From Ruminobacter amylophilus (GTDB taxonomy: Bacteria; Pseudomonadota; Gammaproteobacteria; Enterobacterales; Succinivibrionaceae), in contig NZ_FOXF01000006.1 in the NCBI RefSeq assembly GCF_900115655.1, positions 39,160 to 103,159 on the forward strand: a stretch of DNA of 64,000 nucleotides, in the 5' to 3' direction. The position numbers and the translations under genes were made by a program. Position 1 is the first letter of the stretch; each line of letters opens with the position of its first letter. Of the stretch, positions 35,387 to 44,883 are shown in pieces. Below the pieces are notes generated by a model. It was given only the letters and a program-made list of their open reading frames with translations. It had not been told where the DNA came from and searched no databases.

Positions 35387-37114
35387 TTATTCATCTGCGG
35401 TGAGGTGCTTCTGTTCTTCCGCAGCCGCCTGTCCGGCATGAGTCCTGCGGCCGGCATGAGCCCTGTTCAGCAGATCCTCAATGGTTTCATCATCAATGTC
35501 ATAATCACGGAGATTATGGATCTGACCGTATTCGAGATCAGGAGGAAGATCGTGACCGTCCTTCAGTTCAAGGCCTTTTGATTTCAGCTTTTCCTGAATG
35601 ATTTTGTAGTCACTGCAGAATTTCTTCATGTCTTCAACCTGTTCACGGGCTTCAGCCTCATCAGGTTCGCGATCCGTATCGTCGATACCGCCGAGCTCTA
35701 TCGTAAGGTAGTTATCCGTCATGCATACGCTGATGGCTGAGCTGTCGTTGAAACGGTACAGCGCTTCGTGTCCGTATCCGCGTTCATGTTCAACGCTGTA
35801 GCCGATAACGTCATATCCCATTTCCTTCATGACTTCGTCGATGGATCTGCTGATATATCTGTTGTTGTAGTCATTGTACAGATAATCCTCCAGTCGGAAC
35901 ATTTGTGCGTATATGTGGTTGATGCCTTCTTCAGACATGGCAAAATTCCCGGGCACCTCGTTGAGCTCGTTGCAGAGAACAACATACTGGTCATAGGCTT
36001 CATTGTACCGCTTCAGAAGATCCTGATAGTCTTCGATTTCATCCTTAAGCTGTTTAATCTTCGGATCTATGGAAAGAGCGTAGAACTGACGCATGTATTC
36101 GAGGTTGTCTATGTTTGCTTCCATGTTTTCCTGCCACATGCTTCTGAGATCCGCTAGCTTCTCCCTGGTCTTGTCCTGCATGCTTCCGGACTGTTCCAGG
36201 GCATCGAATTTTCCGGTTACGCGCTCATGCAGTTCGGCAAGGATCTTCTCACGTTCTTCTAGCTGTTGTTTTCTTTCCTGTTCCTGTCTGTCGGCTTCGG
36301 CCTTTCTTTTTGCCGCTTCCTGTTTTTCTTTTTCACGGATCTGCTGCAGAAGACCGGAGATTTCATCAGACAGTGTGTTAAGATACTGAGCCTTGAGCTG
36401 TTCCTTTACCTCCTCACACCTGGATGGGAAGGTATCGATCTTCTCCTTAAAGCCGCGGTACAGACTGAGAGAATCGGCAAGATACTGTTCCTCGTCTTTC
36501 CTTGCATCTGTTCCCAGAGATTTGCACAGCTGCGGAGCAGTCTGCATGCTCTGCATGTGGAACTCGTAGATATCGTTAACCAGACTGCTGGAGCTGATGC
36601 CGTACTCCTGCATTCTGTTCATGACTTCCTCCAGAAGGTCTGCATGCTTCTTAAGCTCTTCATCGATCTGAACTTTGATTTCACCGACGCATTTTCTCAG
36701 ATTGCTGATTCTGAGGAGCTTCTGTTCGTAAAGATGATTTATGCGGCTCTGTTCATCGGCAACCTGCTTCCAGACCTGTCTTATGCTGTCGGCTGCGGAA
36801 TCAAGCTCTCTCCTGCGGCTTTCAACAGTGGAGACGGGGGCACTGTTTGCAACCTTTATGCTGTATACCGTTTTTTGGAGTTCCTCGGCAGACTGCCTGA
36901 ATTTCTCACAGGAGATACAGGTTTTGAAACCGGATTTTGCGGAAATTGTGGTTAATTTATCAAGCTGGTTCATGATTTCCGGAAGAAGTGAAAGCACACT
37001 GTTTTTTTTACTGTTGAAGCTTCTTATGAGCTTCTGTCTGTTTCTTTCCGCCTCCATGCGGGCTATTGCTTCAGAATTCAGATTGTATATGTTCACGTCT
37101 TTTGGACCGCTCAT
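35387..37114 (-). CDS. Large coiled-coil protein of the kinase-phosphatase set, unknown
   Basis: The 575-residue product begins MSGPKDVNIYNLNSEAIARMEAERNR and is preceded by AAGGAG. It is mostly alpha-helical, with heptad-like stretches near 100-180 and a highly charged coiled coil near 255-300 (Glu/Lys/Arg/Gln). The region near 400-480 looks globular, with EVMKEMGYDVIGYSVEHERGYGHEALYRF, a fold I do not recognise. There is no signal or membrane segment, so it is cytosolic. It lies between the kinase and the FHA gene and has its own promoter at 37239-37269. It could be a scaffold or the kinase substrate. Confidence 0.82.
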   Translation of the reverse strand: MSGPKDVNIYNLNSEAIARMEAERNRQKLIRSFNSKKNSVLSLLPEIMNQLDKLTTISAKSGFKTCISCEKFRQSAEELQKTVYSIKVANSAPVSTVESRRRELDSAADSIRQVWKQVADEQSRINHLYEQKLLRISNLRKCVGEIKVQIDEELKKHADLLEEVMNRMQEYGISSSSLVNDIYEFHMQSMQTAPQLCKSLGTDARKDEEQYLADSLSLYRGFKEKIDTFPSRCEEVKEQLKAQYLNTLSDEISGLLQQIREKEKQEAAKRKAEADRQEQERKQQLEEREKILAELHERVTGKFDALEQSGSMQDKTREKLADLRSMWQENMEANIDNLEYMRQFYALSIDPKIKQLKDEIEDYQDLLKRYNEAYDQYVVLCNELNEVPGNFAMSEEGINHIYAQMFRLEDYLYNDYNNRYISRSIDEVMKEMGYDVIGYSVEHERGYGHEALYRFNDSSAISVCMTDNYLTIELGGIDDTDREPDEAEAREQVEDMKKFCSDYKIIQEKLKSKGLELKDGHDLPPDLEYGQIHNLRDYDIDDETIEDLLNRAHAGRRTHAGQAAAEEQKHLTADE

Positions 37115-37238
37115 TCCCGTATTCTCCTTAAACCATGCTGTCTGGAACGTCTGTCTCCGTTACCCTGTGATTACTCACCGTCAGTACGGAGATGCTGTAT
37201 AAAACAAGTTTATTACAGAATAAAAAAATATACCAGAT

Positions 37239-37269
37239 ATTATACATAATAATCCGATTGAGTTAACAA
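37239..37269 (-). promoter_or_regulatory. Promoter of the coiled-coil / FHA / rSAM / AAA+ / PP2C genes
   Basis: On the minus strand TATAAT (37239-37244) is preceded by TTAACT (37261-37266, 16-bp spacer) or TTGTTA (37264-37269, 19 bp). It lies in the 207-base gap after the kinase gene, about 125 bases before the coiled-coil ATG. Confidence 0.65.
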
Positions 37270-37321
37270 AAAATTCATCAGAGGCGTTCATGCCTTGTTT
37301 TCATGCGTGACGCAGATTCCG

Positions 37322-40300
37322 TCAGTAGCTTATGTAAACGGCGACTCTTACCGGCATAACCGTAACGAAGTCTCTTCTGCCGACTGTTCCGTCAGATTCA
37401 ACGGTTTTTACGTTTCTGCCGGGAGTGCAGTTTCTCAGAAGCCATGCGCAGTACTCATCCTGAGGCCTTATACCGAGAAGTCTGCGCGTGCGGAGTGTAG
37501 GTACCCCTTCGTACATTCCCTGTCTTGGAGTGTCCTGACTGCGGTTAAGACACAGGTACTTGAGATACTGTACCTCGTTTGGAATGAATACTTTGTTCTT
37601 GAGGATGTTACCGGATGATTGTATTTCAACGGTGACTATTTCCGTTTTTTCGGTTTCACTGAAAGCGGTATTGTAAAAAGAGGTGTTGCACCATGAACAG
37701 AGTTCGCTGTGCGTCCAGTCCTCCTGTCTTTTGGGATCGGCGCAGAAGCATCGTGCATCCAGAGCCTTTTCGGATATAAGAAGGGCACCGTGTTCATCGA
37801 TGGATGCCACCAGCCACTCAATCGGAGTTCTGTGTCCAGACAGCCTGATTATCTCTGCGGTGATCCAGAGAATGAGTCTCGGAATGCACAGAAGTACTAT
37901 GATGGCAGTGATCACAATTATCATGACAGCCAGAATTAAAATATACAGAATCGACAGTTCTGAGATAAGACACAGAAGTCCAAGGGCAAACTGAGTGATA
38001 ACCTGACCACGTCTGATAATTCTCATTCGGATGAGTGTATCCGTATATCTGTCGTACATTCTTCCCGGAGGCGTCAGACCTCTGGCCGCATGTCCCATGC
38101 TGCTGGTTAAATCCACGATGCTGTCTGAAAGCATCCTGTTGATTCTGGCCAGTCTCCAGGTAAAGCATCTGAGTCCGTACAGAAGTTTTTCCGCAGGGCA
38201 TTCCTGATAGTATGAGCCGAAACGTACCGTCCCTCCGACCTCCGGAGTTCCCTGAACACTGGTGCTTCTGAAACCGAATGTGTCGGCAAGGAACTTTTCG
38301 AGAGTCGGTGATGATTTCCCCTCTATGAAGCGGAACAGCTTTTTCAGAGGTGTTTTATGCTGTTCAAAATACTCGTTAAGTCTTGTGGAATTACCGGTAA
38401 TTTCAGTGAGCTGTTCAATAAAATCCTTCGAGTCGCGGTAGTAAAGGTTGTCAATTTTCAGCATGTTGTCGAAATTGCGGCGAATAATCTGAAATTCTTC
38501 CGGACTGTCATTCTGAAGAGTTTTTTCCAGATCAGAATCAGCATATGATCTGCGCACTTCGGTCACGAGATCGTAAAACTCCGCAAGCTGACCTTCACTC
38601 CACAGTTCGTCTGCATAGCGGAAAAGTTCTGCTGAACTGCGGAACAGCAGAGAATCGTCTCTGAGAATTATGCAGCCTTTTTCAGGGAGAAGACAGTCCC
38701 TGAATCTTCTGCAGTCCTCTGCGGAAAGAAATTTCTGTACTTCATCAGTATCCGACCGGCTTATGCGCATGAAATTGATGTAGGAGACTATGTCTTTTTC
38801 CTTAAGTTCGCGGAACACCTGTTCAAAGAAATCAAGACTTTCAAAAAGCAGCGGTCCGATGCAGAAGCTTCTGTTTCCGCCGATGAGATGACCGAGTCGG
38901 AGAGCCAGTCTGAGTTCTGTTGAATAGTCGCCGGAAAAAGGTTCGGCAAGCATGGCTTTTTTGACCGTATCCACCAGTTCGATGTAGATTTTCTGTTTTT
39001 CATCTTCGCTGTTTTCCAGAAAGAATTTCAGAATGTCGTTTTCCACCAGGGTGCGTGCGGTATCGATAAGTCTTCTGTCAGCATCGGAAAATCTCAGCGT
39101 GTCGTCTCGGGTAAACGAGTAAAGCATGGACGGGGTTCCCGTATCCCGGAGTGTAGTAAATGACTTTCTGCCGATAAGTCTGATTTTTTCATAGGTGGCT
39201 TCCTCCGGGGTTGAGTAAATGGCCTTTATCAGGGCGTTTCCGTAGTCCTGAAGTCCTTCAAAATAGAATTCCTTCCAGTACAGATAGGTAACGGATCTGT
39301 CAAGACTGTACATCAGCTCGAAATAAACGGTATCGATATTCTTTCCGGTTCCGTTCTGATCATACTCTGCCATAAGTCTGTCGGCCGCTCTGCATTTTTC
39401 CGCCTCTTCAGTCATGCCGTTGGTTTCGTAATGACGAGTGAGAACGCCTCGACGGAATTCCTTAATACCGCCGTTCCAGTCGCCTAAAAGTGAAATTACA
39501 AGCTCATGGTTTCCGGAGATTCTTCTGCCCTTGAATACGTAGGGAACCCTGAACCCGTTTCTTTCGTCATTATCTTCAGAATCACGGTTCGGATCCGCAT
39601 GGCTGCCGGGAACCGCCACCGGCTCTCTTTTCAGCCAGCGGCTTATTTCCTCATATCCCCATCTTCTGTTCGGGTTGGAGGGGTCGTGTCTGTTGGATAT
39701 GTCCTTGTATGTCAGACCGTCAATGAGATTTCTCAGACTTTCAGGCACGCCGTCGGGATAGGGGATTTTCTGGATCTGGGCAAATCTGGCGATTACCTCG
39801 GGATCTGCTGAATCAGACTGGAAGGGGATTTTTCCGGTTACCATTTCATAAATGCTGATACCGAGTGAATAGTAGTCTGACTCGGACAGGAACAGACCTG
39901 TATATGTTTCCGGAGCGGCATAGAACGGAGTGTTGCCGGTATGTGTTACCACCGCGGTCTGCCCGTCGGTGTCAGAGCTGATGCCGAAGTCTATGAGAGT
40001 CAGTCCCGTTCCGTCCCTGGATAGAATGATGTTGGCCGGTTTGATGTCCTTATGGATGATTCCGGCTTCATGAACGGTTCTGACCGCTTCATTGAGCGGA
40101 GGGAGAATTACGGTTCGTATTTCTTCCTCTGAAAGGGTGACGCCGCTGTGAATGATTTTATCAAGACTGTTGCCGTGGTAGTACGGCATTACCACATACT
40201 GAAAACCTTCAATGGTGCCGTAGCTGACGATTCTGGCAATGTAAGGGGAGTCGATGGCGGACAGCTTCTTAATCACCTCCTCCTTTACGGCATTCTTTCT

Positions 40301-40573
40301 GCGGTAGTGCTTCACCATGAAGATGTTCTTTTCTTCGTCCTCTGCGATGTACAGATTGGCCTCGCCGGTCTGCTTTTCCAGCAGTACGTCCGTAACCCTG
40401 TATTTTCCGTCAATCAGCGTATTTATCAGACTCGGAACCTTTTCATGCGGAGTGACGTTGACGGCAGTATGTATTCTGTTCATCAGATTCAGCTTGGTAC
40501 TGCTGCCGCCGCTGCTTTCCTGTGCTTCATTTATTATCGTCTGTTTCCGACTGATTTCAGTATTGTCGTTCAT
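37322..40573 (-). CDS. Hanks-type Ser/Thr protein kinase, 1083 residues, membrane-anchored
   Basis: The kinase domain (about 55-310) has the ATP lysine K88, catalytic H174-K-D176-IKPAN, D195-F-G-I-S and A-P-E at 220. The catalytic loop is HKD instead of HRD and the glycine loop is weak (EKQTGEANLYIA). Then follow about 600 residues of helical sequence with no recognised domain. A pair of hydrophobic helices near 860-925 follows. After them comes a cytosolic C-terminal part with a Cys cluster (CFC ... CSWC, near 940-960) that may bind zinc. The kinase is far larger than PknB-like enzymes and lacks PASTA repeats. It precedes the coiled-coil gene on the same strand and is the obvious counterpart of the FHA and PP2C proteins. 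Confidence 0.9.
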   Translation of the reverse strand: MNDNTEISRKQTIINEAQESSGGSSTKLNLMNRIHTAVNVTPHEKVPSLINTLIDGKYRVTDVLLEKQTGEANLYIAEDEEKNIFMVKHYRRKNAVKEEVIKKLSAIDSPYIARIVSYGTIEGFQYVVMPYYHGNSLDKIIHSGVTLSEEEIRTVILPPLNEAVRTVHEAGIIHKDIKPANIILSRDGTGLTLIDFGISSDTDGQTAVVTHTGNTPFYAAPETYTGLFLSESDYYSLGISIYEMVTGKIPFQSDSADPEVIARFAQIQKIPYPDGVPESLRNLIDGLTYKDISNRHDPSNPNRRWGYEEISRWLKREPVAVPGSHADPNRDSEDNDERNGFRVPYVFKGRRISGNHELVISLLGDWNGGIKEFRRGVLTRHYETNGMTEEAEKCRAADRLMAEYDQNGTGKNIDTVYFELMYSLDRSVTYLYWKEFYFEGLQDYGNALIKAIYSTPEEATYEKIRLIGRKSFTTLRDTGTPSMLYSFTRDDTLRFSDADRRLIDTARTLVENDILKFFLENSEDEKQKIYIELVDTVKKAMLAEPFSGDYSTELRLALRLGHLIGGNRSFCIGPLLFESLDFFEQVFRELKEKDIVSYINFMRISRSDTDEVQKFLSAEDCRRFRDCLLPEKGCIILRDDSLLFRSSAELFRYADELWSEGQLAEFYDLVTEVRRSYADSDLEKTLQNDSPEEFQIIRRNFDNMLKIDNLYYRDSKDFIEQLTEITGNSTRLNEYFEQHKTPLKKLFRFIEGKSSPTLEKFLADTFGFRSTSVQGTPEVGGTVRFGSYYQECPAEKLLYGLRCFTWRLARINRMLSDSIVDLTSSMGHAARGLTPPGRMYDRYTDTLIRMRIIRRGQVITQFALGLLCLISELSILYILILAVMIIVITAIIVLLCIPRLILWITAEIIRLSGHRTPIEWLVASIDEHGALLISEKALDARCFCADPKRQEDWTHSELCSWCNTSFYNTAFSETEKTEIVTVEIQSSGNILKNKVFIPNEVQYLKYLCLNRSQDTPRQGMYEGVPTLRTRRLLGIRPQDEYCAWLLRNCTPGRNVKTVESDGTVGRRDFVTVMPVRVAVYISY

Positions 40574-41484
40574 TATGCTGTTCTGGTGTATGAATGTAAT
40601 GTTTAATCTGATACCTGTGTATTCTACATAAAAAAGACAGAAAGAACGTAAAAATCGGCAGAATTCGGTTCTTTTTGCGTGTGCCGTTGAAAAAGCGGAG
40701 TGTTCCGGCCGGTGAATATGGCTTTATACGGCTTTCCGTTACTGAAAATAATGAGGCGCGGATCCATAAAATTCAGGATTTAACAAGGAATTTGCCGACG
40801 GGAAAAACAAAATGTTGGAAATTTATGGGATTTTTGTAAAAAAGAATAATAAAATGTTAAAACGGTGTAAATAAAAGATTAAAAAATGGTCAAACAGTTC
40901 AAAAAAACATGATCATGCTTAATTAAAACAATTGTTTTTATGTGATGTCGTTTATTATATGACGAATTCTGATAAATTATTGCACTGAATTAATTCGTTT
41001 TTTCATTTGTCTTCTTTTCTGCATGTCTCTGACGTCAATGACGGATGTCGGATATGTCTGAAGAATTGAGGAATGGAAACTGGATATGACTGATTATTAG
41101 GGACGATCAGAGGTCATGTTCCGCAGTTTCAGGTTCTTCCTGGCATTGCTGCATGCCCCGGTGATGTTACCCGGTTCCCGATGTTAAGCGTCAGGGAATT
41201 CCATAAATAGAGAAAAAGTACCGTACCCTGAAGGGTGAACAACACGTGAGATGTTCAGAGACACGAAGCCTGCTGTTTTTTTACGGTATCTGGTTCTTTT
41301 CGGAGCAGGGGACTGCCCGTCTTTTTTCATTCAGTCTGATTCAGCCGTTTAATACTTGTGTATCAACGTTGATTTAATGATTGATATCTGTATAACAATA
41401 CCTGCATGTCACCTGTGTGATTTCAGCGGCTTTGTGGTACTTTGGTATATGGGTCGATCATGAATGATAAATGGATTTTGAGTT
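40574..41484. other. Divergent region between the kinase and sulfatase genes
   Basis: A 911-base gap with no supportable gene. The middle (40800-41000) is very A+T-rich. A structured segment lies at 41219-41288. It must hold promoters for both directions. Confidence 0.5.
41219..41288 (+). ncRNA. Candidate three-helix leader RNA element
   Basis: TACCGTA (41219-41225) can close with TACGGTA (41282-41288). Inside lie ACCC-TGAA-GGGT (41225-41236, sharing the last base of the first arm) and GAACA (41237-41241) / TGTTC (41252-41256). A T-run lies just before the closing arm. It is about 200 bases before the sulfatase ATG. It matches no leader or riboswitch I recognise. Confidence 0.35.
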
Positions 41485-44424
41485 ATGGCGTTCTTACGTA
41501 CGATTATTATCTGTCTGGTTGCAGCTGTTCTTACAGTTGCAATCAATCTGATGGGGGCGGGATTTACAAACCCGATAGAGTTCTCTTACGAGGTTAAGGC
41601 AAAGTATTCCACCGACACCAGGGTATATTCACTCGGTGACGGTCGAAAGGAATACAACGAGCGTTTCAGCTCCGGCTACCTGATTTCAAGTTCCGAGGAT
41701 TTTGAAAAGGTAACCATCCCTCTCAATAATACCAATCGTCTGGAACAGCTTAAATTCGAACTGGATGATTCCCATGATTCGGAAGTCTGCTTCAAGGGTT
41801 TCACCATTTCCGGCAGAACCGGTACCCATGAACTTGTTACCGAACGTTTTGCTTTTGAAGGCATAGAACCGGTGGAAAACACTCCGGAAGAACTGTGTTT
41901 CAACATTAAAAAGAATGATTTCGAAGCTTCTCACGAAAAGCCTTATTTCCTGACAGGAGACGTTGTTGAACAGACATCCGTTGAGACCTTCAACAAGTGG
42001 CAGGTGCTTTATTTTATCGCCGTAGCCTGTCTTATTTCACTGGCATGGGAACTCATGGTCGCATTGTTTGAACGCCGCTACCGCAGAGCCCGTATCACTG
42101 ATTACGCTTCGTTCCTGATTTTTGTCGCCATCGTTGAATTCGTAAGTCTCTTCGCGCTCAACGAGGTGATGAGGGCATATGTACTCCATAACTCAAACCT
42201 TATGCTTCTCATCGGCGGTGTTCTGGTGGCCAGAGTACTGGTAACCTTCTTCAGAACCATTGTAAATCACAAGTATGCCTGCTTCTCTCTGCTGCTCCTT
42301 GTTCTCATGATGCTGGTCCGTTACTGTGTATTCCGCAACAATGTCGGTATCGTTTACCGCAGTGAATTCATGGGATATCTGCACATCGTCAAGCAGGACT
42401 TCCCGTTTGACATGGCAATCGTGCTACTGTTTGCCACCGCGATTTTCGTGCAGACCAGAGCTTTAAAGATTACATTCACTTCCGTAGCGGCTGTTTCTGG
42501 TTTCCTGATGTTCCTCGACTACATCATGAATACCGAAAAGTCAGATCGTCTGATTTTTTCCAGAATCGGTCTTGATACATTCAGCTATCAGAATCTGCGT
42601 GAAGTGCCGAATGCCATCAACCACTACATGTCTACCGGTCAGGGGGTTCTTACCGCAGCCGTAATTACCACGGTTATCTGTATATGTGCCTTTATATTCT
42701 GCAACAACAGACTTAAATTCACATGGGTTAAGTTCTGTTCATTTGTGGTTCTTCTCGCCATGTCAGTAGGTGTTTACTTTGTAAACATCGGTACGGACAG
42801 TGTGTTCAACAACAAATTCTACAATATGGTTGACGTAAACAGAGGTATTGAAAATCTCGATTTCAGCCGTATATCCGTATCTTCATCGAATGAAGTCATT
42901 ACCGAACGCAAGGGGCTGGGCTACAACTGCAACGTTGTTCTTCTGGTGGTTGAATCACTTTCAAGCTTCTCCAGCAAGCTTTATGAAGAAAAACTGGATC
43001 TGACTCCGAATCTCGACCGTATAGCTTCAAACAACATCTGGTTCAAGAACTCATATTCATCAGGATATGATTCTGACGTGGCCAACTATGCTCTGCTTAC
43101 CATGCGTCCGTTCCTTCACAACGGATCCAATGTTGCGGATCCGGCGCTCTACAAGTCAACTCTTCCGCGTGATTTCAAGAAGGCCGGCTACAAGACCATC
43201 GTAATGTATTCATCAAAGCCTACCGATGCCGAAAGAACCCAGTTCGACAAGGCGGGATTTGATAATCTGTTTGACTACATGCATCCTAACTATCCTGATA
43301 CCGCGCCTCGTTATGATCACGGTGCCCTGGATGACAAGGTTCTCCTTCAGGAAGCAGCCAAGAACATTCGTTTCTGGTCAAACAACAAGTACAGCAAGGA
43401 TAAGTTCTTTGTGGAAATCCTTACTTCTTCAGGTGCGGCTCCTTACGTTGTACCGGTAGAAAAGCGTCTTGACCCTACCAAGGTTGAATATGATTTCGCA
43501 ACCGTAACCAAGTTTACCGACGAGGCAATCGGTGATTTTGTTGAAGAACTTGAAAAGATGAACTTCTTCAACAACGGTATTCTGGTTATCGTGGGCAATC
43601 ACCGTGCTCCGCTGACTCTGTCCAAGAGAGAATACGATCTCTACGGTCAGCTCGGTATCACCCGTGTGCCTCTGATTGTCGTCGACAAGCATCAGAAGTC
43701 AAGAATGTATGAAAATGATATTTCTTCAATTTCCGTAGGTGAAATGATTGAATACCTTGCTCTCAACAGATATCAGTCCAGCTCCATGAGAGTTAATCCT
43801 TTTGTTGAGGATGAGAACGAAGTAATTATCTATCAGCAGCTTTCTCCTAGAAACACCATTCTTCTGAAGAACGGTGACACTTACGGTGAGTTCGCCATTA
43901 CCGGCAACAAATCTCACATCAGCGGTAATCTCCGCAACAAGGATGTGATTTTCACCGATATCGTGGCAATGCTGAGTCACAGAAACCAAGGGAAGGCATC
44001 TTCCGACACTTCCTCAGACAGAATTGATGACGACGCTGCACCTGAACGAGCCAGAGTCGAAGTTCCTGCAGAGCAGCCTAAGGCTGAGGAAATTCAGGCT
44101 CCTGCCGAGGAAATACAGACTGTCGTACAGGAAGAACAGGACGTGTCTGTTTCTTCTGATTCAGAACAGGTCAAGGAACCAGAGGAAGCTCATCAGGAAA
44201 TTCAGCAGCCTGAAACCGTCGATGCCGATGCTGAAGCCAGAGCCGCTCTTCTGAAGGCTCATCAGGAAAAGCTGAAGCAGATAAAGGAAGAGGCTGCCAG
44301 AGCCAAGGCTGAAGCTGCAGCCGCCAAGGAAAGAGCCGAAAAGCTTAAGGCTGATGCGGAAGCTGCCAGAAAGAAGGCTGAAGAGGCCAAGGCTCATGCC
44401 GAACAGATGAAGAACGGCAACTGA
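41485..44424 (+). CDS. LTA-synthase-like membrane sulfatase with coiled-coil tail
   Basis: A 979-residue inner-membrane protein. A first helix (5-25) is followed by a periplasmic segment of about 140 residues, then about seven helices (170-460). Next is a periplasmic alkaline-phosphatase-superfamily domain (about 485-830) starting NVVLLVVESLSSFSSKL, the nucleophile region of LTA synthase and MdoB-like enzymes, with later VGNHRAP in place of the usual metal-binding DHG. The last 150 residues are unusual: an acidic Glu/Gln/Ser linker, then an Ala/Lys/Glu coiled coil of about 75 residues. Relatives move phosphoglycerol or phosphoethanolamine onto surface or periplasmic glycans. Metal ligands should be checked before assuming activity. 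Confidence 0.82.
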   Translation: MAFLRTIIICLVAAVLTVAINLMGAGFTNPIEFSYEVKAKYSTDTRVYSLGDGRKEYNERFSSGYLISSSEDFEKVTIPLNNTNRLEQLKFELDDSHDSEVCFKGFTISGRTGTHELVTERFAFEGIEPVENTPEELCFNIKKNDFEASHEKPYFLTGDVVEQTSVETFNKWQVLYFIAVACLISLAWELMVALFERRYRRARITDYASFLIFVAIVEFVSLFALNEVMRAYVLHNSNLMLLIGGVLVARVLVTFFRTIVNHKYACFSLLLLVLMMLVRYCVFRNNVGIVYRSEFMGYLHIVKQDFPFDMAIVLLFATAIFVQTRALKITFTSVAAVSGFLMFLDYIMNTEKSDRLIFSRIGLDTFSYQNLREVPNAINHYMSTGQGVLTAAVITTVICICAFIFCNNRLKFTWVKFCSFVVLLAMSVGVYFVNIGTDSVFNNKFYNMVDVNRGIENLDFSRISVSSSNEVITERKGLGYNCNVVLLVVESLSSFSSKLYEEKLDLTPNLDRIASNNIWFKNSYSSGYDSDVANYALLTMRPFLHNGSNVADPALYKSTLPRDFKKAGYKTIVMYSSKPTDAERTQFDKAGFDNLFDYMHPNYPDTAPRYDHGALDDKVLLQEAAKNIRFWSNNKYSKDKFFVEILTSSGAAPYVVPVEKRLDPTKVEYDFATVTKFTDEAIGDFVEELEKMNFFNNGILVIVGNHRAPLTLSKREYDLYGQLGITRVPLIVVDKHQKSRMYENDISSISVGEMIEYLALNRYQSSSMRVNPFVEDENEVIIYQQLSPRNTILLKNGDTYGEFAITGNKSHISGNLRNKDVIFTDIVAMLSHRNQGKASSDTSSDRIDDDAAPERARVEVPAEQPKAEEIQAPAEEIQTVVQEEQDVSVSSDSEQVKEPEEAHQEIQQPETVDADAEARAALLKAHQEKLKQIKEEAARAKAEAAAAKERAEKLKADAEAARKKAEEAKAHAEQMKNGN

Positions 44425-44450
44425 TAAATAAACTGCCGAACAGTAACCGG

Positions 44451-44483
44451 AAGCGGAATCAGTGATGATTCCGCTTTTATTTT
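44451..44483 (+). terminator. Rho-independent terminator after the sulfatase gene
   Basis: AAGCGGAATCA (44451-44461) pairs with TGATTCCGCTT (44466-44476) around GTGA and runs into TTATTTT. Confidence 0.9.
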
Positions 44484-44883
44484 GGCTTCGGATACAGTTA
44501 TTCCGATCTGAATATCCTGAAGCCTGAAACACTACCGCACGTGTTTTAATGGCAATGACAGTCGATGCGTTATATACTGATTTCCGGATGTTTTGCAACG
44601 GCCTCGTGTAATCCGTCAAATTAAAGAGAGGAATTTGTAATGGTAATCTGATGACTGTGATATGATGAAACAGTATAATAATGATGTAGATCAGGTGTTA
44701 TCTCTGATGCCTTAAGATAAAGCTCACATATATCAAAAGATTGAAAGAGCGGATGTGATTACTGCAAGCGGCAGGTGACGTATACGATACGATTATGCCG
44801 GAGATACAGGCAGTGCAGGATAAACGTTGCTGCACGGCATTCAGCCTGTGCTGATATTGATGCACAAATTCAGGATATAGTAG
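44484..44883. other. Intergenic region before the first TerB-like gene
   Basis: About 400 bases without a supportable gene; presumably the promoter region of the following gene. Confidence 0.4.
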
